From the NCBI GenBank assembly GCA_023151255.1, contig JAKLJG010000012.1, positions 1 through 64,000 of the forward strand: a stretch of DNA of 64,000 nucleotides, written 5' to 3'. The position numbers and the translations under genes are program-made. This DNA is from Cyclobacteriaceae bacterium. Lineage in GTDB: Bacteria > Bacteroidota > Bacteroidia > Cytophagales > Cyclobacteriaceae. The notes under the pieces are model-generated. The model saw only the letters and a list, made by a program, of their open reading frames with translations. It did not search any database and was not told where the DNA came from. Shown piece after piece: positions 9,638 through 16,919 of this stretch (within the stretch, counting starts at the first letter, position 1; the number at the start of each line of letters is the position of its first letter).

Positions 9638-9667
9638 TGAAATTACGACTATCACCCCCAAAAACAA
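9638..9667 (-). promoter_or_regulatory. Possible recA promoter
   Basis: On the minus strand TAATTTCA (9638-9645) is a near match to TAnnTTTG, with TTG (9665-9667) 19 bp upstream. It sits about 50 bp ahead of the recA start. Confidence 0.4.
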
Positions 9668-9744
9668 ACGCAGCCAACGCGGTACGACAAAAGTTGTCAG
9701 TGTGGCAGATGGATTGATTCGTTTAACTTACACTGTTTTTGAAA

Positions 9745-10770
9745 ATGGTAAGAAAAGTATTCTTGGTTTTTTTGATTGCCGCTGTTGCCCTGTTCATTGC
9801 CTACTACGAGTTGATTGGTTATGGTGTACGGCAGGGTATTGGTCAGCTTAACATTGTATGGAAGGCACGGCCCATCAGCGAAGTGCTAGCCGATGATCAA
9901 TTTCCTGATTCGTTAAAACAAAAACTCAGGCTGGTGCAGGCGGTCAGGCAGTTTGCTATTGACTCGCTAGGCCTTAAAGACACCAAAAATTACAGTACGC
10001 TGTACGATCAGAAAGGCGAAGAAATTCTATGGGTGGTAACCGCATGCGAACCGTTCAGACTGGTTGAAAAACAATGGGAATTTCCGGTGCTGGGTGCCGT
10101 ACCCTACAAGGGCTTTTTTAATAAAGAGTTGGCCCTGAAAGAAAAAGCAAAACTGGAAGAGGCCGGCTGGGATGTAAACATCCGTAATCCGGGCGGCTGG
10201 TCAACGCTCGGCTGGTTTACCGACCCCATCTTAAGCAAAATGCTTGAACGCAATGAGGGCGACCTGGCCAGCCTGATTATTCATGAAATGGTACACGCTA
10301 CCATATTTGTGAAGGACAGTGTGGACTTCAATGAAAATCTTGCATCCTTTATTGGTGACCGTGGAGCGGAACAGTTTTTAATTCACCACTTCGGAAACAA
10401 TAGTAAAGAATACCAGCGGTTTTTGTCGGAAGACCGGGAGTTCAGGGCGTATGCCGACCACATGCTGCGCGGATGTGATTACCTTGATAGTGTATATCGT
10501 GCCATAGCAAACTATCCGCTCAACGAAAAAATTGAAGCCAAGCATTCCGCCATTGCTCACATCATCAACACATCCGATTCGCTTGCATTTACAACCTTCA
10601 GCCGGCCAACGGTACTTTACGGCAGCAAGCTGCCGAACAATGCGTACTTCATGAGTTTTAAACGGTACCAGGCCCGCCAGGATATTTTCTGGACCGAGTG
10701 GAAGAATACCTTTCGGGGTAACCTTAAACAGTACATTTTGCACCTTAGCAACAGGTACCCATTTCTGTAA
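9745..10770 (+). CDS. Putative membrane-anchored aminopeptidase (zinc HExxH type)
   Basis: 341 residues from the ATG at 9745 (a TTG two codons upstream is possible). An N-terminal helix (about 4-22, VFLVFLIAAVALFIAYYELI) anchors the protein; the rest faces the periplasm. The gluzincin motif HEMVHAT (about 178-184) is followed by ENLASFIGDRG, giving HExxH plus a downstream Glu in the N-E-x-A context. This combination and the opening GYGVRQGIGQLNIVWKARPI match the conserved family annotated as putative aminopeptidase (Pfam Aminopep). Peptide or peptidoglycan substrates are unknown. Monocistronic. Confidence 0.75.
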   Translation: MVRKVFLVFLIAAVALFIAYYELIGYGVRQGIGQLNIVWKARPISEVLADDQFPDSLKQKLRLVQAVRQFAIDSLGLKDTKNYSTLYDQKGEEILWVVTACEPFRLVEKQWEFPVLGAVPYKGFFNKELALKEKAKLEEAGWDVNIRNPGGWSTLGWFTDPILSKMLERNEGDLASLIIHEMVHATIFVKDSVDFNENLASFIGDRGAEQFLIHHFGNNSKEYQRFLSEDREFRAYADHMLRGCDYLDSVYRAIANYPLNEKIEAKHSAIAHIINTSDSLAFTTFSRPTVLYGSKLPNNAYFMSFKRYQARQDIFWTEWKNTFRGNLKQYILHLSNRYPFL

Positions 10771-10844
10771 AATCTATCCCATTTTTAGCGGATTAAGGAA
10801 TTGTTAATATTAAGTAAGCGGTTTTTTAAGCCTTGTTTTCTGCC

Positions 10845-10852
10845 TAATTTTG
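10845..10852 (+). promoter_or_regulatory. Promoter -7 box for the two-component operon
   Basis: TAATTTTG at 10845-10852 is a perfect TAnnTTTG box, 22 bp ahead of the response-regulator ATG. The -33 element is not clear (T-rich GTTTTTT around 10821). Confidence 0.5.
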
Positions 10853-10874
10853 AAGCACAAAAAACTGATTCTAT

Positions 10875-11564
10875 ATGGCGAGCAAGCCGGTACACAGAGT
10901 GCTTGTAGTTGACGATGAAGAACCCATTCAGGAATTGCTGAAGTATAATCTTGAAAAGAGCGGGTATGAGGTAAAAACAGCCGGAGACGGCTCGAAAGCG
11001 GTGGAAATCGCCAGAAAATTTCAGCCTGATTTGGTGCTGCTGGACATTATGATGCCCAAGATGGACGGAGTCGAAACCTGCCGCCTGCTGCGCGAATTGC
11101 CGGAACTTCAAAAAACATTTATTGTCTTTTTAACAGCCCGATCAGAGGAATACTCGGAAGTGGCTGCATTTGATATTGGCGCAGATGACTATATAACCAA
11201 ACCCATTAAACCACGGGCACTGGTCAGTCGTATCGGTGCACTCTTTCGCAGAGACAATAAAAAGGCGGGGGTTTCAAATGTTATTACCATTGGCGATTTG
11301 ACAATTGACCGCACCAGTTACACCATAAAAGTTAACGATCGCGAAATTAACCTTCCAAAAAAGGAATTTGAATTATTGTATTTCCTGGCCCAAAACCCCA
11401 ATAAAGTGTTCAGCCGTGAAGATTTGTTGCAAAATATCTGGGGTTCTGATGTTTACGTATTGGCCCGAACGGTAGATGTTCACATCCGCAAAGTGCGGGA
11501 GAAAATCGGTGATGATTACATCACCACCGTAAAAGGCGTGGGCTACAAATTCAGCATGAATTAA
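10875..11564 (+). CDS. OmpR/PhoB-family response regulator
   Basis: 229 residues. The receiver domain (about 6-120) has the acidic pocket VVDDEEP, the phosphoacceptor Asp in LVLLDIMMPKMDG, the conserved Thr in FLTARS and the Lys in KPIKPRALV. The C-terminal winged helix (about 135-229) shows LPKKEFELLYFLAQNPNKVF and REDLLQNIWG, ending in RTVDVHIRKVREKIGDD and VKGVGYKF, all typical of PhoB/OmpR. Its kinase follows 60 bases downstream. Best guess is a PhoB-like regulator of phosphate or envelope genes, but no pho gene is nearby, so the inducing signal is not established. Confidence 0.9.
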   Translation: MASKPVHRVLVVDDEEPIQELLKYNLEKSGYEVKTAGDGSKAVEIARKFQPDLVLLDIMMPKMDGVETCRLLRELPELQKTFIVFLTARSEEYSEVAAFDIGADDYITKPIKPRALVSRIGALFRRDNKKAGVSNVITIGDLTIDRTSYTIKVNDREINLPKKEFELLYFLAQNPNKVFSREDLLQNIWGSDVYVLARTVDVHIRKVREKIGDDYITTVKGVGYKFSMN

Positions 11565-11623
11565 GCTGCTCAATCAGCAGTTGCATTGTTTGAATTTTGC
11601 GTTTTAAATCTTGAATTTGCCGT

Positions 11624-12676
11624 ATGGTTTATAGTTCAAGGGTACTGGCCTTGTTGCTGGCTGTAAGCATTTCGGTAATCACCACGTTATTCCTGCTGTT
11701 AATGGAAGCCGACACAAATGTTATGTTGGTCGGGTTTTTCATCAGCTTCTCGGTTTCGTACTTGCTGGTATTTGTGGTGTTGGAGTTTCTGATTTTCCGG
11801 GAGATAAAAAAAATTCATAAGCTCATGGAGAAACTCAGAAAAAAGGAGCTGAATAAAATCAATAAACAGAAGTCGGGCATACTCAACCCGCTGGAAAATA
11901 TTAACGAAGAAATTTTTTCGTTTGCCGAACTCAAACAAAAAGAGATTGATGAATTGAAAAAACTGGAGGCGTTCAGAAAAGAATTTATAGCCGATGTATC
12001 GCACGAACTTAAAACGCCCATCTTCGCTGCGCAGGGGTTTGTTCATACCCTGTTGGATGGCGCCATCGATGACAAATCGGTGCGAAACAAATTCTTAAAA
12101 AAGGCCGCCAAAAGCCTGGATGGCCTGGATGCCCTCGTTCAGGATTTGCTCACCCTTTCACACATCGAAACCGGGCAGATTAAAATGCACTTTGAAACCA
12201 TCGATTTGTATAAACTTACTGAAGAAGTTTTTGACCAGTTGGAAGAAAAGGCACAAAAACGAAATATCAGATTGAAAATTGAAAATGAACCACAGAAGGT
12301 TACCGTGTATGCCGACTGGCAGCGAATTTTTCAGGTAATGACTAACCTGGTAATGAACGCCATCAAACATTCGTTCGAAGGGGGCGATGTGCTGGTGCGT
12401 TTTGAAATGGGAAAAAAGAGTGTGGTAACCCATGTGCGTGACTTTGGTGAAGGAATCCCTCCGGAACACTTGCCCCGCATTTTTGAGCGCTTTTACCGCG
12501 TTGATAAAAGCAGAAGCCGAGAAAAAGGTGGTACCGGCCTGGGTTTGGCTATCGTAAAACATATTCTGGAAAATCACAACACAAAAGCCGAAGTAAAAAG
12601 CGAACCTAATAAAGGTGCTGACTTTAGTTTTAAATTACCCCGCGTGAAACCCGAGCCGGGTGAATCTCCGGATTAG
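11624..12676 (+). CDS. PhoR-like sensor histidine kinase
   Basis: 350 residues. Two adjacent helices (about 4-25 and 32-57) form a short membrane hairpin with almost no periplasmic loop, so the sensing domain is absent or intramembrane; a basic coiled segment (about 60-110) follows. The HisKA motif ADVSHELKTPIFAAQGF carries the phosphoacceptor His (about 127). The ATPase domain has N box NLVMNAIKH, G1 DFGEGIP, F box ERFYRVDKSRSR and G2 GGTGLGLAIVKH. It is the partner of the upstream OmpR-type regulator and closest in layout to Bacteroidota PhoR proteins. No PAS domain is apparent. Confidence 0.9.
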   Translation: MVYSSRVLALLLAVSISVITTLFLLLMEADTNVMLVGFFISFSVSYLLVFVVLEFLIFREIKKIHKLMEKLRKKELNKINKQKSGILNPLENINEEIFSFAELKQKEIDELKKLEAFRKEFIADVSHELKTPIFAAQGFVHTLLDGAIDDKSVRNKFLKKAAKSLDGLDALVQDLLTLSHIETGQIKMHFETIDLYKLTEEVFDQLEEKAQKRNIRLKIENEPQKVTVYADWQRIFQVMTNLVMNAIKHSFEGGDVLVRFEMGKKSVVTHVRDFGEGIPPEHLPRIFERFYRVDKSRSREKGGTGLGLAIVKHILENHNTKAEVKSEPNKGADFSFKLPRVKPEPGESPD

Positions 12677-12692
12677 GAAAAGCCGTACCTGC

Positions 12693-13409
12693 GTGATTAG
12701 CAAGCACAACTTCAAGTCACTTGTCCTTTGGGAAGATGAGGATTTCATAGCGGTTAACAAGCCTCCGTTTATTGCAACGCTCGAAGACCGAGTTGAGCCT
12801 GCCAACCTGCTTGCACTGGCAAAGGTTTATGTACCCGAAGCACAGGCCTGTCATCGGCTGGATAAAAATACCTCGGGCATACTTGTTTTTGCCAAGAACC
12901 CAATAGCCTATCGGCACCTCAGTTTACAGTTTCAGAACCGCCAGGTGGTTAAACTATACCATGCCGTGGTTGATGGCATCCACCGGTTCGAAGAGGTGGC
13001 CGTTGACCTTCCCTTGTTAAAACAAAACGATGGAACTGTAAAAGTCAGTCGCAAACAGGGCCGGCCTGCACAAACCTGGGTGAGTACCTTGCAGATTTTC
13101 CGGAATCATACGCTGGTACAATGTCGGCCGGTTACCGGTCGCATGCATCAAATTCGCGTGCACCTGGCTTCCCTGGGAGCATCCATTGCCGGAGATGAGC
13201 AATATGGAGGCAAACCGGTATATCTGTCCTCCTTAAAAAAAGGATATACCCTTAAACAATTCTCTGAGGAACAACCCCTTGTGAAGCGCATGGCCCTGCA
13301 TGCCCTTAGCCTGACTTTTAAGCGACTGAACGGTGAATTGATAACAGTAGAGGCCCCATATCCCAAAGATATGAAAGCCCTGCTCCGTCAGTTAGCACTA
13401 ACGGCCTGA
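12693..13409 (+). CDS. RluA-family pseudouridine synthase
   Basis: 238 residues from the GTG at 12693, giving MISKHNFKSLVLWEDEDFIA; an earlier GTG at 12660 overlaps the kinase gene by 17 bases and adds only a basic stretch without family similarity, so it is less likely. The catalytic block ACHRLDKNTSGILVFAKN holds the invariant Asp of HRLDxxTSG. The C-terminal TGRMHQIRVHLASLG is the second RluA hallmark. No S4 RNA-binding domain precedes the catalytic domain. The enzyme isomerises uridine in rRNA or tRNA; the target site cannot be told from sequence. It probably lies in the operon with the two-component genes. Confidence 0.87.
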   Translation: MISKHNFKSLVLWEDEDFIAVNKPPFIATLEDRVEPANLLALAKVYVPEAQACHRLDKNTSGILVFAKNPIAYRHLSLQFQNRQVVKLYHAVVDGIHRFEEVAVDLPLLKQNDGTVKVSRKQGRPAQTWVSTLQIFRNHTLVQCRPVTGRMHQIRVHLASLGASIAGDEQYGGKPVYLSSLKKGYTLKQFSEEQPLVKRMALHALSLTFKRLNGELITVEAPYPKDMKALLRQLALTA

Positions 13410-13447
13410 GCAAAGGGTACCCGGAAACACCAAAATTTGCTTCCAAT

Positions 13448-13478
13448 TTGTATTTCAAGGCCTATCCGTTTACCTTTG
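13448..13478 (+). promoter_or_regulatory. Promoter of the rplM-rpsI-rpsB operon
   Basis: Perfect -7 box TACCTTTG (13471-13478) with TTTG/TTG at 13447-13450 and a 20-bp spacer. It leaves a leader of about 45 bases before the rplM start, which is T-rich and followed by AAGGAAGGG. Confidence 0.6.
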
Positions 13479-13530
13479 TGTCCCTTTTTTAAGGAAGGGT
13501 TCATTTTATTGAATTTTAACGCTAAAAAAC

Positions 13531-13974
13531 GTGGATCATCAGAGTTATAAAACGGTTTTTGCCAACAAAGCCACAGCCGAGAAGGGTTGGGTGTTGGTTG
13601 ATGCGAAAGACCAGGTCTTAGGCCGGGTTGCCAGCCAGGTGGCCAGCATTATTCGTGGTAAACATAAAACCAGCTATACGCCTCATACCGATTGTGGCGA
13701 TCACGTGGTGGTTATCAATGCCGAAAAGGTACGGATGACGGGCAAGAAGTGGACTGACCGGGTAATTTTTACGCACTCCGGTTACAATGGCGGCCAACGC
13801 GAACATACCCCGGCACAAATCCGGGCCAAACATCCCGCCAGGCTGGTGGAACATGCCGTACGGGGCATGCTGCCGAAGAACCGCCTGGGTCGGGAGTTAT
13901 TCCGTAGCCTGCACGTTTATGCAGGTGCCGAACATCCACACACAGCACAGCAACCAAAAGAAATAAAGTTTTAA
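13531..13974 (+). CDS. rplM: 50S ribosomal protein L13
   Basis: 147 residues from a GTG start; no ATG lies in a better position, and MDHQSYKTVFANKATAEKGW matches the usual Bacteroidota L13 opening. Motifs GRVASQVASIIRGKHK, TDCGDHVVVINAEKV and AVRGMLPKNRLGRE are the L13 signature. L13 is an early-assembly protein of the large subunit and binds 23S rRNA. It is separated from rpsI by three bases, the near-universal L13-S9 pair. Confidence 0.97.
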   Translation: MDHQSYKTVFANKATAEKGWVLVDAKDQVLGRVASQVASIIRGKHKTSYTPHTDCGDHVVVINAEKVRMTGKKWTDRVIFTHSGYNGGQREHTPAQIRAKHPARLVEHAVRGMLPKNRLGRELFRSLHVYAGAEHPHTAQQPKEIKF

Positions 13975-13977
13975 TAC

Positions 13978-14364
13978 ATGGAGATTGTCAATGCAACGGG
14001 TAGAAGGAAAACTTCTGTAGCCAGGGTTTACGTAACCCCGGGGAAAGGTGAAATCAAAGTAAACGCCCGTGATCTCAAGGAGTACTTCCTTTCTGAGATT
14101 CACCAGACACTGGTTAAGCAGCCGTTAGTGGCGCTTAAGGCCGAGAACCAATACGATGTTACCGTAAATGTTGAGGGTGGCGGTATCAAAGGCCAGGCCG
14201 AAGCCGTTCGCCTGGGTATTGCCCGCGCCCTGGTTTCAGTTAACACCGAGAACAAACCTGTTTTGCGTAAGGAAGGGTTAGTAACCCGCGACAGCCGCAT
14301 GGTTGAACGCAAAAAGTATGGACGCAGAAAGGCGAGAAGGAGATTCCAATTCAGCAAACGTTAA
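13978..14364 (+). CDS. rpsI: 30S ribosomal protein S9
   Basis: 128 residues. Contains NATGRRKTSVARVYVTPG at the N-terminus and the glycine-rich GGGIKGQAEAVRLGIARAL block; the C-terminus is the strongly basic KYGRRKARRRFQFSKR tail that reaches into the ribosomal P site and contacts tRNA. The tail ends in SKR, as in most S9 proteins. Encoded directly after rplM and 13 bases before rpsB. Confidence 0.97.
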   Translation: MEIVNATGRRKTSVARVYVTPGKGEIKVNARDLKEYFLSEIHQTLVKQPLVALKAENQYDVTVNVEGGGIKGQAEAVRLGIARALVSVNTENKPVLRKEGLVTRDSRMVERKKYGRRKARRRFQFSKR

Positions 14365-14377
14365 CCGGAACAACAAC

Positions 14378-15151
14378 ATGGCAAGAAAACTAACTTATCA
14401 GGAATTACTGGATGCAGGTGTACACTTCGGGCACTTAACCCGCAAGTGGAACCCCAAGATGGCCGAGTACATCTTCATGGAGAACAACGGCATCCACATT
14501 ATTGACTTGAACAAAACCCTGTCGTGCCTTGAGGAGGCTGCGTTCGCCCTTAAAAACATTGTGCGTTCGGGCCGGAAGATTATGTTCGTGGCCACCAAAA
14601 AGCAGGCAAAGGACATTGTTACCGAAGAGGCCAAGCGGCTGAACATGCCCTACGTTACCGAACGCTGGCTGGGCGGTATGCTTACCAATTTTGCTACCAT
14701 CCGTAAGTCGCTTAAGAAGCTTGCGCAGATTGACAAATTAATGAAAGACGAGGCAGCTCAAAACCTGCAGAAAAAGGAGCGCCTCATGCTTACCCGTGAA
14801 AAAGCAAAACTTGAAAAACAACTGGGTGGCATTGTTGATCTCAATAGGCTCCCTGCCGCACTCTTTGTAATTGATGTGAAGCGCGAGCACATAGCCGTAG
14901 CCGAAGCGCAGAAATTAAATATACCGGTATTCGCCATGGTGGATACCAATTCTGATCCGGGCGTGGTTGACTTCCCTATTCCTGCCAACGATGATGCCTT
15001 CAAATCTATTTCACTTATAACCAAGTATATTGGCGAAGTAATTGAAGAAGGCCTGATGGAACGCAAACGCGATAAGGAAGATGCGAACCTCAAGAAAGAA
15101 GAGGAAGAAAAGCGCAAGGTTGACGAAGCTGCGGTAGAGGAAACCAAGTGA
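14378..15151 (+). CDS. rpsB: 30S ribosomal protein S2
   Basis: 257 residues from the ATG at 14378; the longer frame starting at 14303 overlaps rpsI and its first 25 codons are not S2-like. The opening MARKLTYQELLDAGVHFGHL and the blocks RWLGGMLTNFATIRKS and VDTNSDPGVVDFPIPANDDA are S2 signatures. The C-terminus is a charged helical extension of about 25 residues (KEDANLKKEEEEKRKVDEAA), common in Bacteroidota S2. S2 is a late-joining small-subunit protein that holds S1 on the ribosome. Confidence 0.97.
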   Translation: MARKLTYQELLDAGVHFGHLTRKWNPKMAEYIFMENNGIHIIDLNKTLSCLEEAAFALKNIVRSGRKIMFVATKKQAKDIVTEEAKRLNMPYVTERWLGGMLTNFATIRKSLKKLAQIDKLMKDEAAQNLQKKERLMLTREKAKLEKQLGGIVDLNRLPAALFVIDVKREHIAVAEAQKLNIPVFAMVDTNSDPGVVDFPIPANDDAFKSISLITKYIGEVIEEGLMERKRDKEDANLKKEEEEKRKVDEAAVEETK

Positions 15152-15199
15152 ATAATACTATAAGCTGACGGCCGGTGGCAGTTTCAGCAACAACATGGT

Positions 15200-15235
15200 G
15201 AACATCGGCTGACTGGCCGATGTTCTTCGTTTTTA
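15200..15235 (+). terminator. Perfect hairpin between rpsB and tsf (terminator or attenuator)
   Basis: Ten-base-pair perfect stem GAACATCGGC (15200-15209) and GCCGATGTTC (15216-15225) with loop TGACTG, followed by TTCGTTTTTAA. It sits 49 bases after the rpsB stop and 46 before tsf, so it could end most rpsB transcripts and lower tsf expression. Confidence 0.75.
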
Positions 15236-15280
15236 ATAAGCCATTGATAATAAATTAGACCATTAAATTGAATTAACGCG

Positions 15281-16111
15281 ATGATTTCAGCACAAGATGT
15301 AAACAAACTTCGCCAGATGACAGGTGCTGGCATGATGGACTGTAAAAAAGCCCTTACCGAAGCCAACGGTGATTTCGAAAAAGCTATTGAGATACTCCGG
15401 AAAAAAGGGCAGAAAGTTTCGGCTTCACGTTCGGATAAAGACGCTACCGAAGGCTCGGTATTTGTAAAAGTAAGCGATGACCATAAGGAAGCTGTACTAC
15501 TAGCTCTGAATTGTGAAACGGATTTTGTGGCTAAGAATGAAGAATTCCAAAACCTCGGAAAACTTATTGCTGAAAAAGCTTTTTCGAACAAGCCAGAGAA
15601 TAAAGAGGCGCTGCTGGCGTTAAAAGCTGGCGACCTTACCTTAAACGATAAGATTATAGAACTGGTGGGTAAAATCGGTGAAAAAATTGAAGTGAGCGAA
15701 TATGTTCACATGAGGGGTGAAGCAGTTGTTCCCTACATCCATGCTGGCGCCAAACTGGGCGTGTTGGTCTCGCTTAAAGGCATAAACGGAAAAGACGTAA
15801 CTGATGCAGGCAAAGATGTGGGTATGCAGATTGCAGCTATGAACCCCGTAGCTGTTGATGATAAATCGGTTGACAAGAGCCTGATTGAAAAAGAACTGGA
15901 AATTGCCAAGGCGCAAATTTTAGCCGAAGGAAAGCCTGAAAACATGGTAGAGAAAATTGCCCAAGGTAAATTGGCTAAGTTTTTCAAAGAAAACACCCTG
16001 CTGGCGCAGGCTTTTGTGAAGGACAACAGCAAAACCGTAGCTCAGTACCTGGATGGCGTTTCAAAGGGACTAACGGTAGCTGAATTCAGACGGGTGGCCA
16101 TTGGTAAATAA
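15281..16111 (+). CDS. tsf: Translation elongation factor Ts
   Basis: 276 residues. The N-terminal UBA-like module shows VNKLRQMTGAGMMDCKKALTE, the first EF-Ts signature, and the second signature is ELNCETDFVAKNEEF-like (LALNCETDFVAKNEEFQ, about 73-89). Two core subdomains follow, with GGxxG-type GMQIAAMNPVAV and the C-terminal LLAQAFVKDNSKTV. EF-Ts regenerates EF-Tu-GTP from EF-Tu-GDP. The rpsB-tsf order is universal, but here pyrH and frr do not follow. Confidence 0.97.
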   Translation: MISAQDVNKLRQMTGAGMMDCKKALTEANGDFEKAIEILRKKGQKVSASRSDKDATEGSVFVKVSDDHKEAVLLALNCETDFVAKNEEFQNLGKLIAEKAFSNKPENKEALLALKAGDLTLNDKIIELVGKIGEKIEVSEYVHMRGEAVVPYIHAGAKLGVLVSLKGINGKDVTDAGKDVGMQIAAMNPVAVDDKSVDKSLIEKELEIAKAQILAEGKPENMVEKIAQGKLAKFFKENTLLAQAFVKDNSKTVAQYLDGVSKGLTVAEFRRVAIGK

Positions 16112-16128
16112 AATTTACCTTAAACTTG
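16101..16128 (+). promoter_or_regulatory. Possible promoter of the secreted hypothetical gene
   Basis: TAAACTTG (16121-16128) matches TAnnTTTG at all but one base, with TTG 17 bp upstream at 16101-16103, inside the last codons of tsf. The gene starts at 16176. Confidence 0.4.
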
Positions 16129-16175
16129 CGGAAACTTTTCAGCTATTACATTAAAGGAGCTAAAAAACGACACAC

Positions 16176-16916
16176 ATGAGCAAACAAGGTTTTATCCTGA
16201 TTTTTGGAATGGCATGGGCATTTGTTGCCGTTAGTCAAAACACCAGTAATTCCACGCGTACTTTTATGCAAAACAAGTACCTGTTGGAGCGTATGTCAAA
16301 CCCGGAAATGCTGGTGACAGGGGCTTCTGTGCAAACCTTACCACCGGCTCCACCTGATGTGATTGGCGATGACATGCTAAATACTTATTTCCAGAAGACT
16401 ACTTTTCTGCTTAACGACAGTTCGTTACTGGAAGGCCTACCGGTTAAGTATTACATAACCCGCAACGAATTTGATATAAAAACCAAAACCGGGCTTCGTG
16501 CTTTAAAAGGGGATCGGGTTAAAAGCTTCGTGTGGATTGATAGTGCAACAAAAAAACCCCAGGTATTTATTAATGGTCAGTTAGTTAAACATGAAGACGG
16601 CACACCTGGTTCCGGATTCTTTCAATTAATTACCGAAGGAAAAGTTGGATTAATTAAACAGACTGAAGTTTTTTTTAAGGAGGCAAATTATCATGTGGCG
16701 CTCAATGTAGGCAGCCTTGATCATAAATTAATCAAGAAGGTCCATTATTATTCACTGTATAATAATGTGTTCAAGCCGCTGCCTAAAAAGAAGTTTGAAA
16801 CGGTATTTCCGGATCACCACCCTGAAATTCAACGCTTTATCAGGATCAATACGCTTGATTTAGCACGCGAAGACCACCTGCAAGCGCTGTTTGATTATTA
16901 CAATTCGTTGAAATAA
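16176..16916 (+). CDS. Secreted hypothetical protein
   Basis: 246 residues. An N-terminal signal peptide (MSKQGFILIFGMAWAFVAVS, cut near SQ) suggests the periplasm or outer membrane. The mature part holds a proline-rich LPPAPPDVIGDD stretch near residue 50 and mixed alpha/beta sequence with basic C-terminal NTLDLAREDHLQALFDYY. No catalytic pattern or known domain is recognised; conserved unknown secreted proteins of this size are common in Cytophagales. It lies alone, with its own possible promoter. The stop is three bases from the stop of the convergent acyltransferase gene. Confidence 0.6.
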   Translation: MSKQGFILIFGMAWAFVAVSQNTSNSTRTFMQNKYLLERMSNPEMLVTGASVQTLPPAPPDVIGDDMLNTYFQKTTFLLNDSSLLEGLPVKYYITRNEFDIKTKTGLRALKGDRVKSFVWIDSATKKPQVFINGQLVKHEDGTPGSGFFQLITEGKVGLIKQTEVFFKEANYHVALNVGSLDHKLIKKVHYYSLYNNVFKPLPKKKFETVFPDHHPEIQRFIRINTLDLAREDHLQALFDYYNSLK

Positions 16917-16919
16917 GGC

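Noticed and set aside
14303-14377. Upstream extension of rpsB (start at 14303)
   Set aside because: Those 25 codons lie inside rpsI in another frame; the S2 family begins at MARKLTYQELL.
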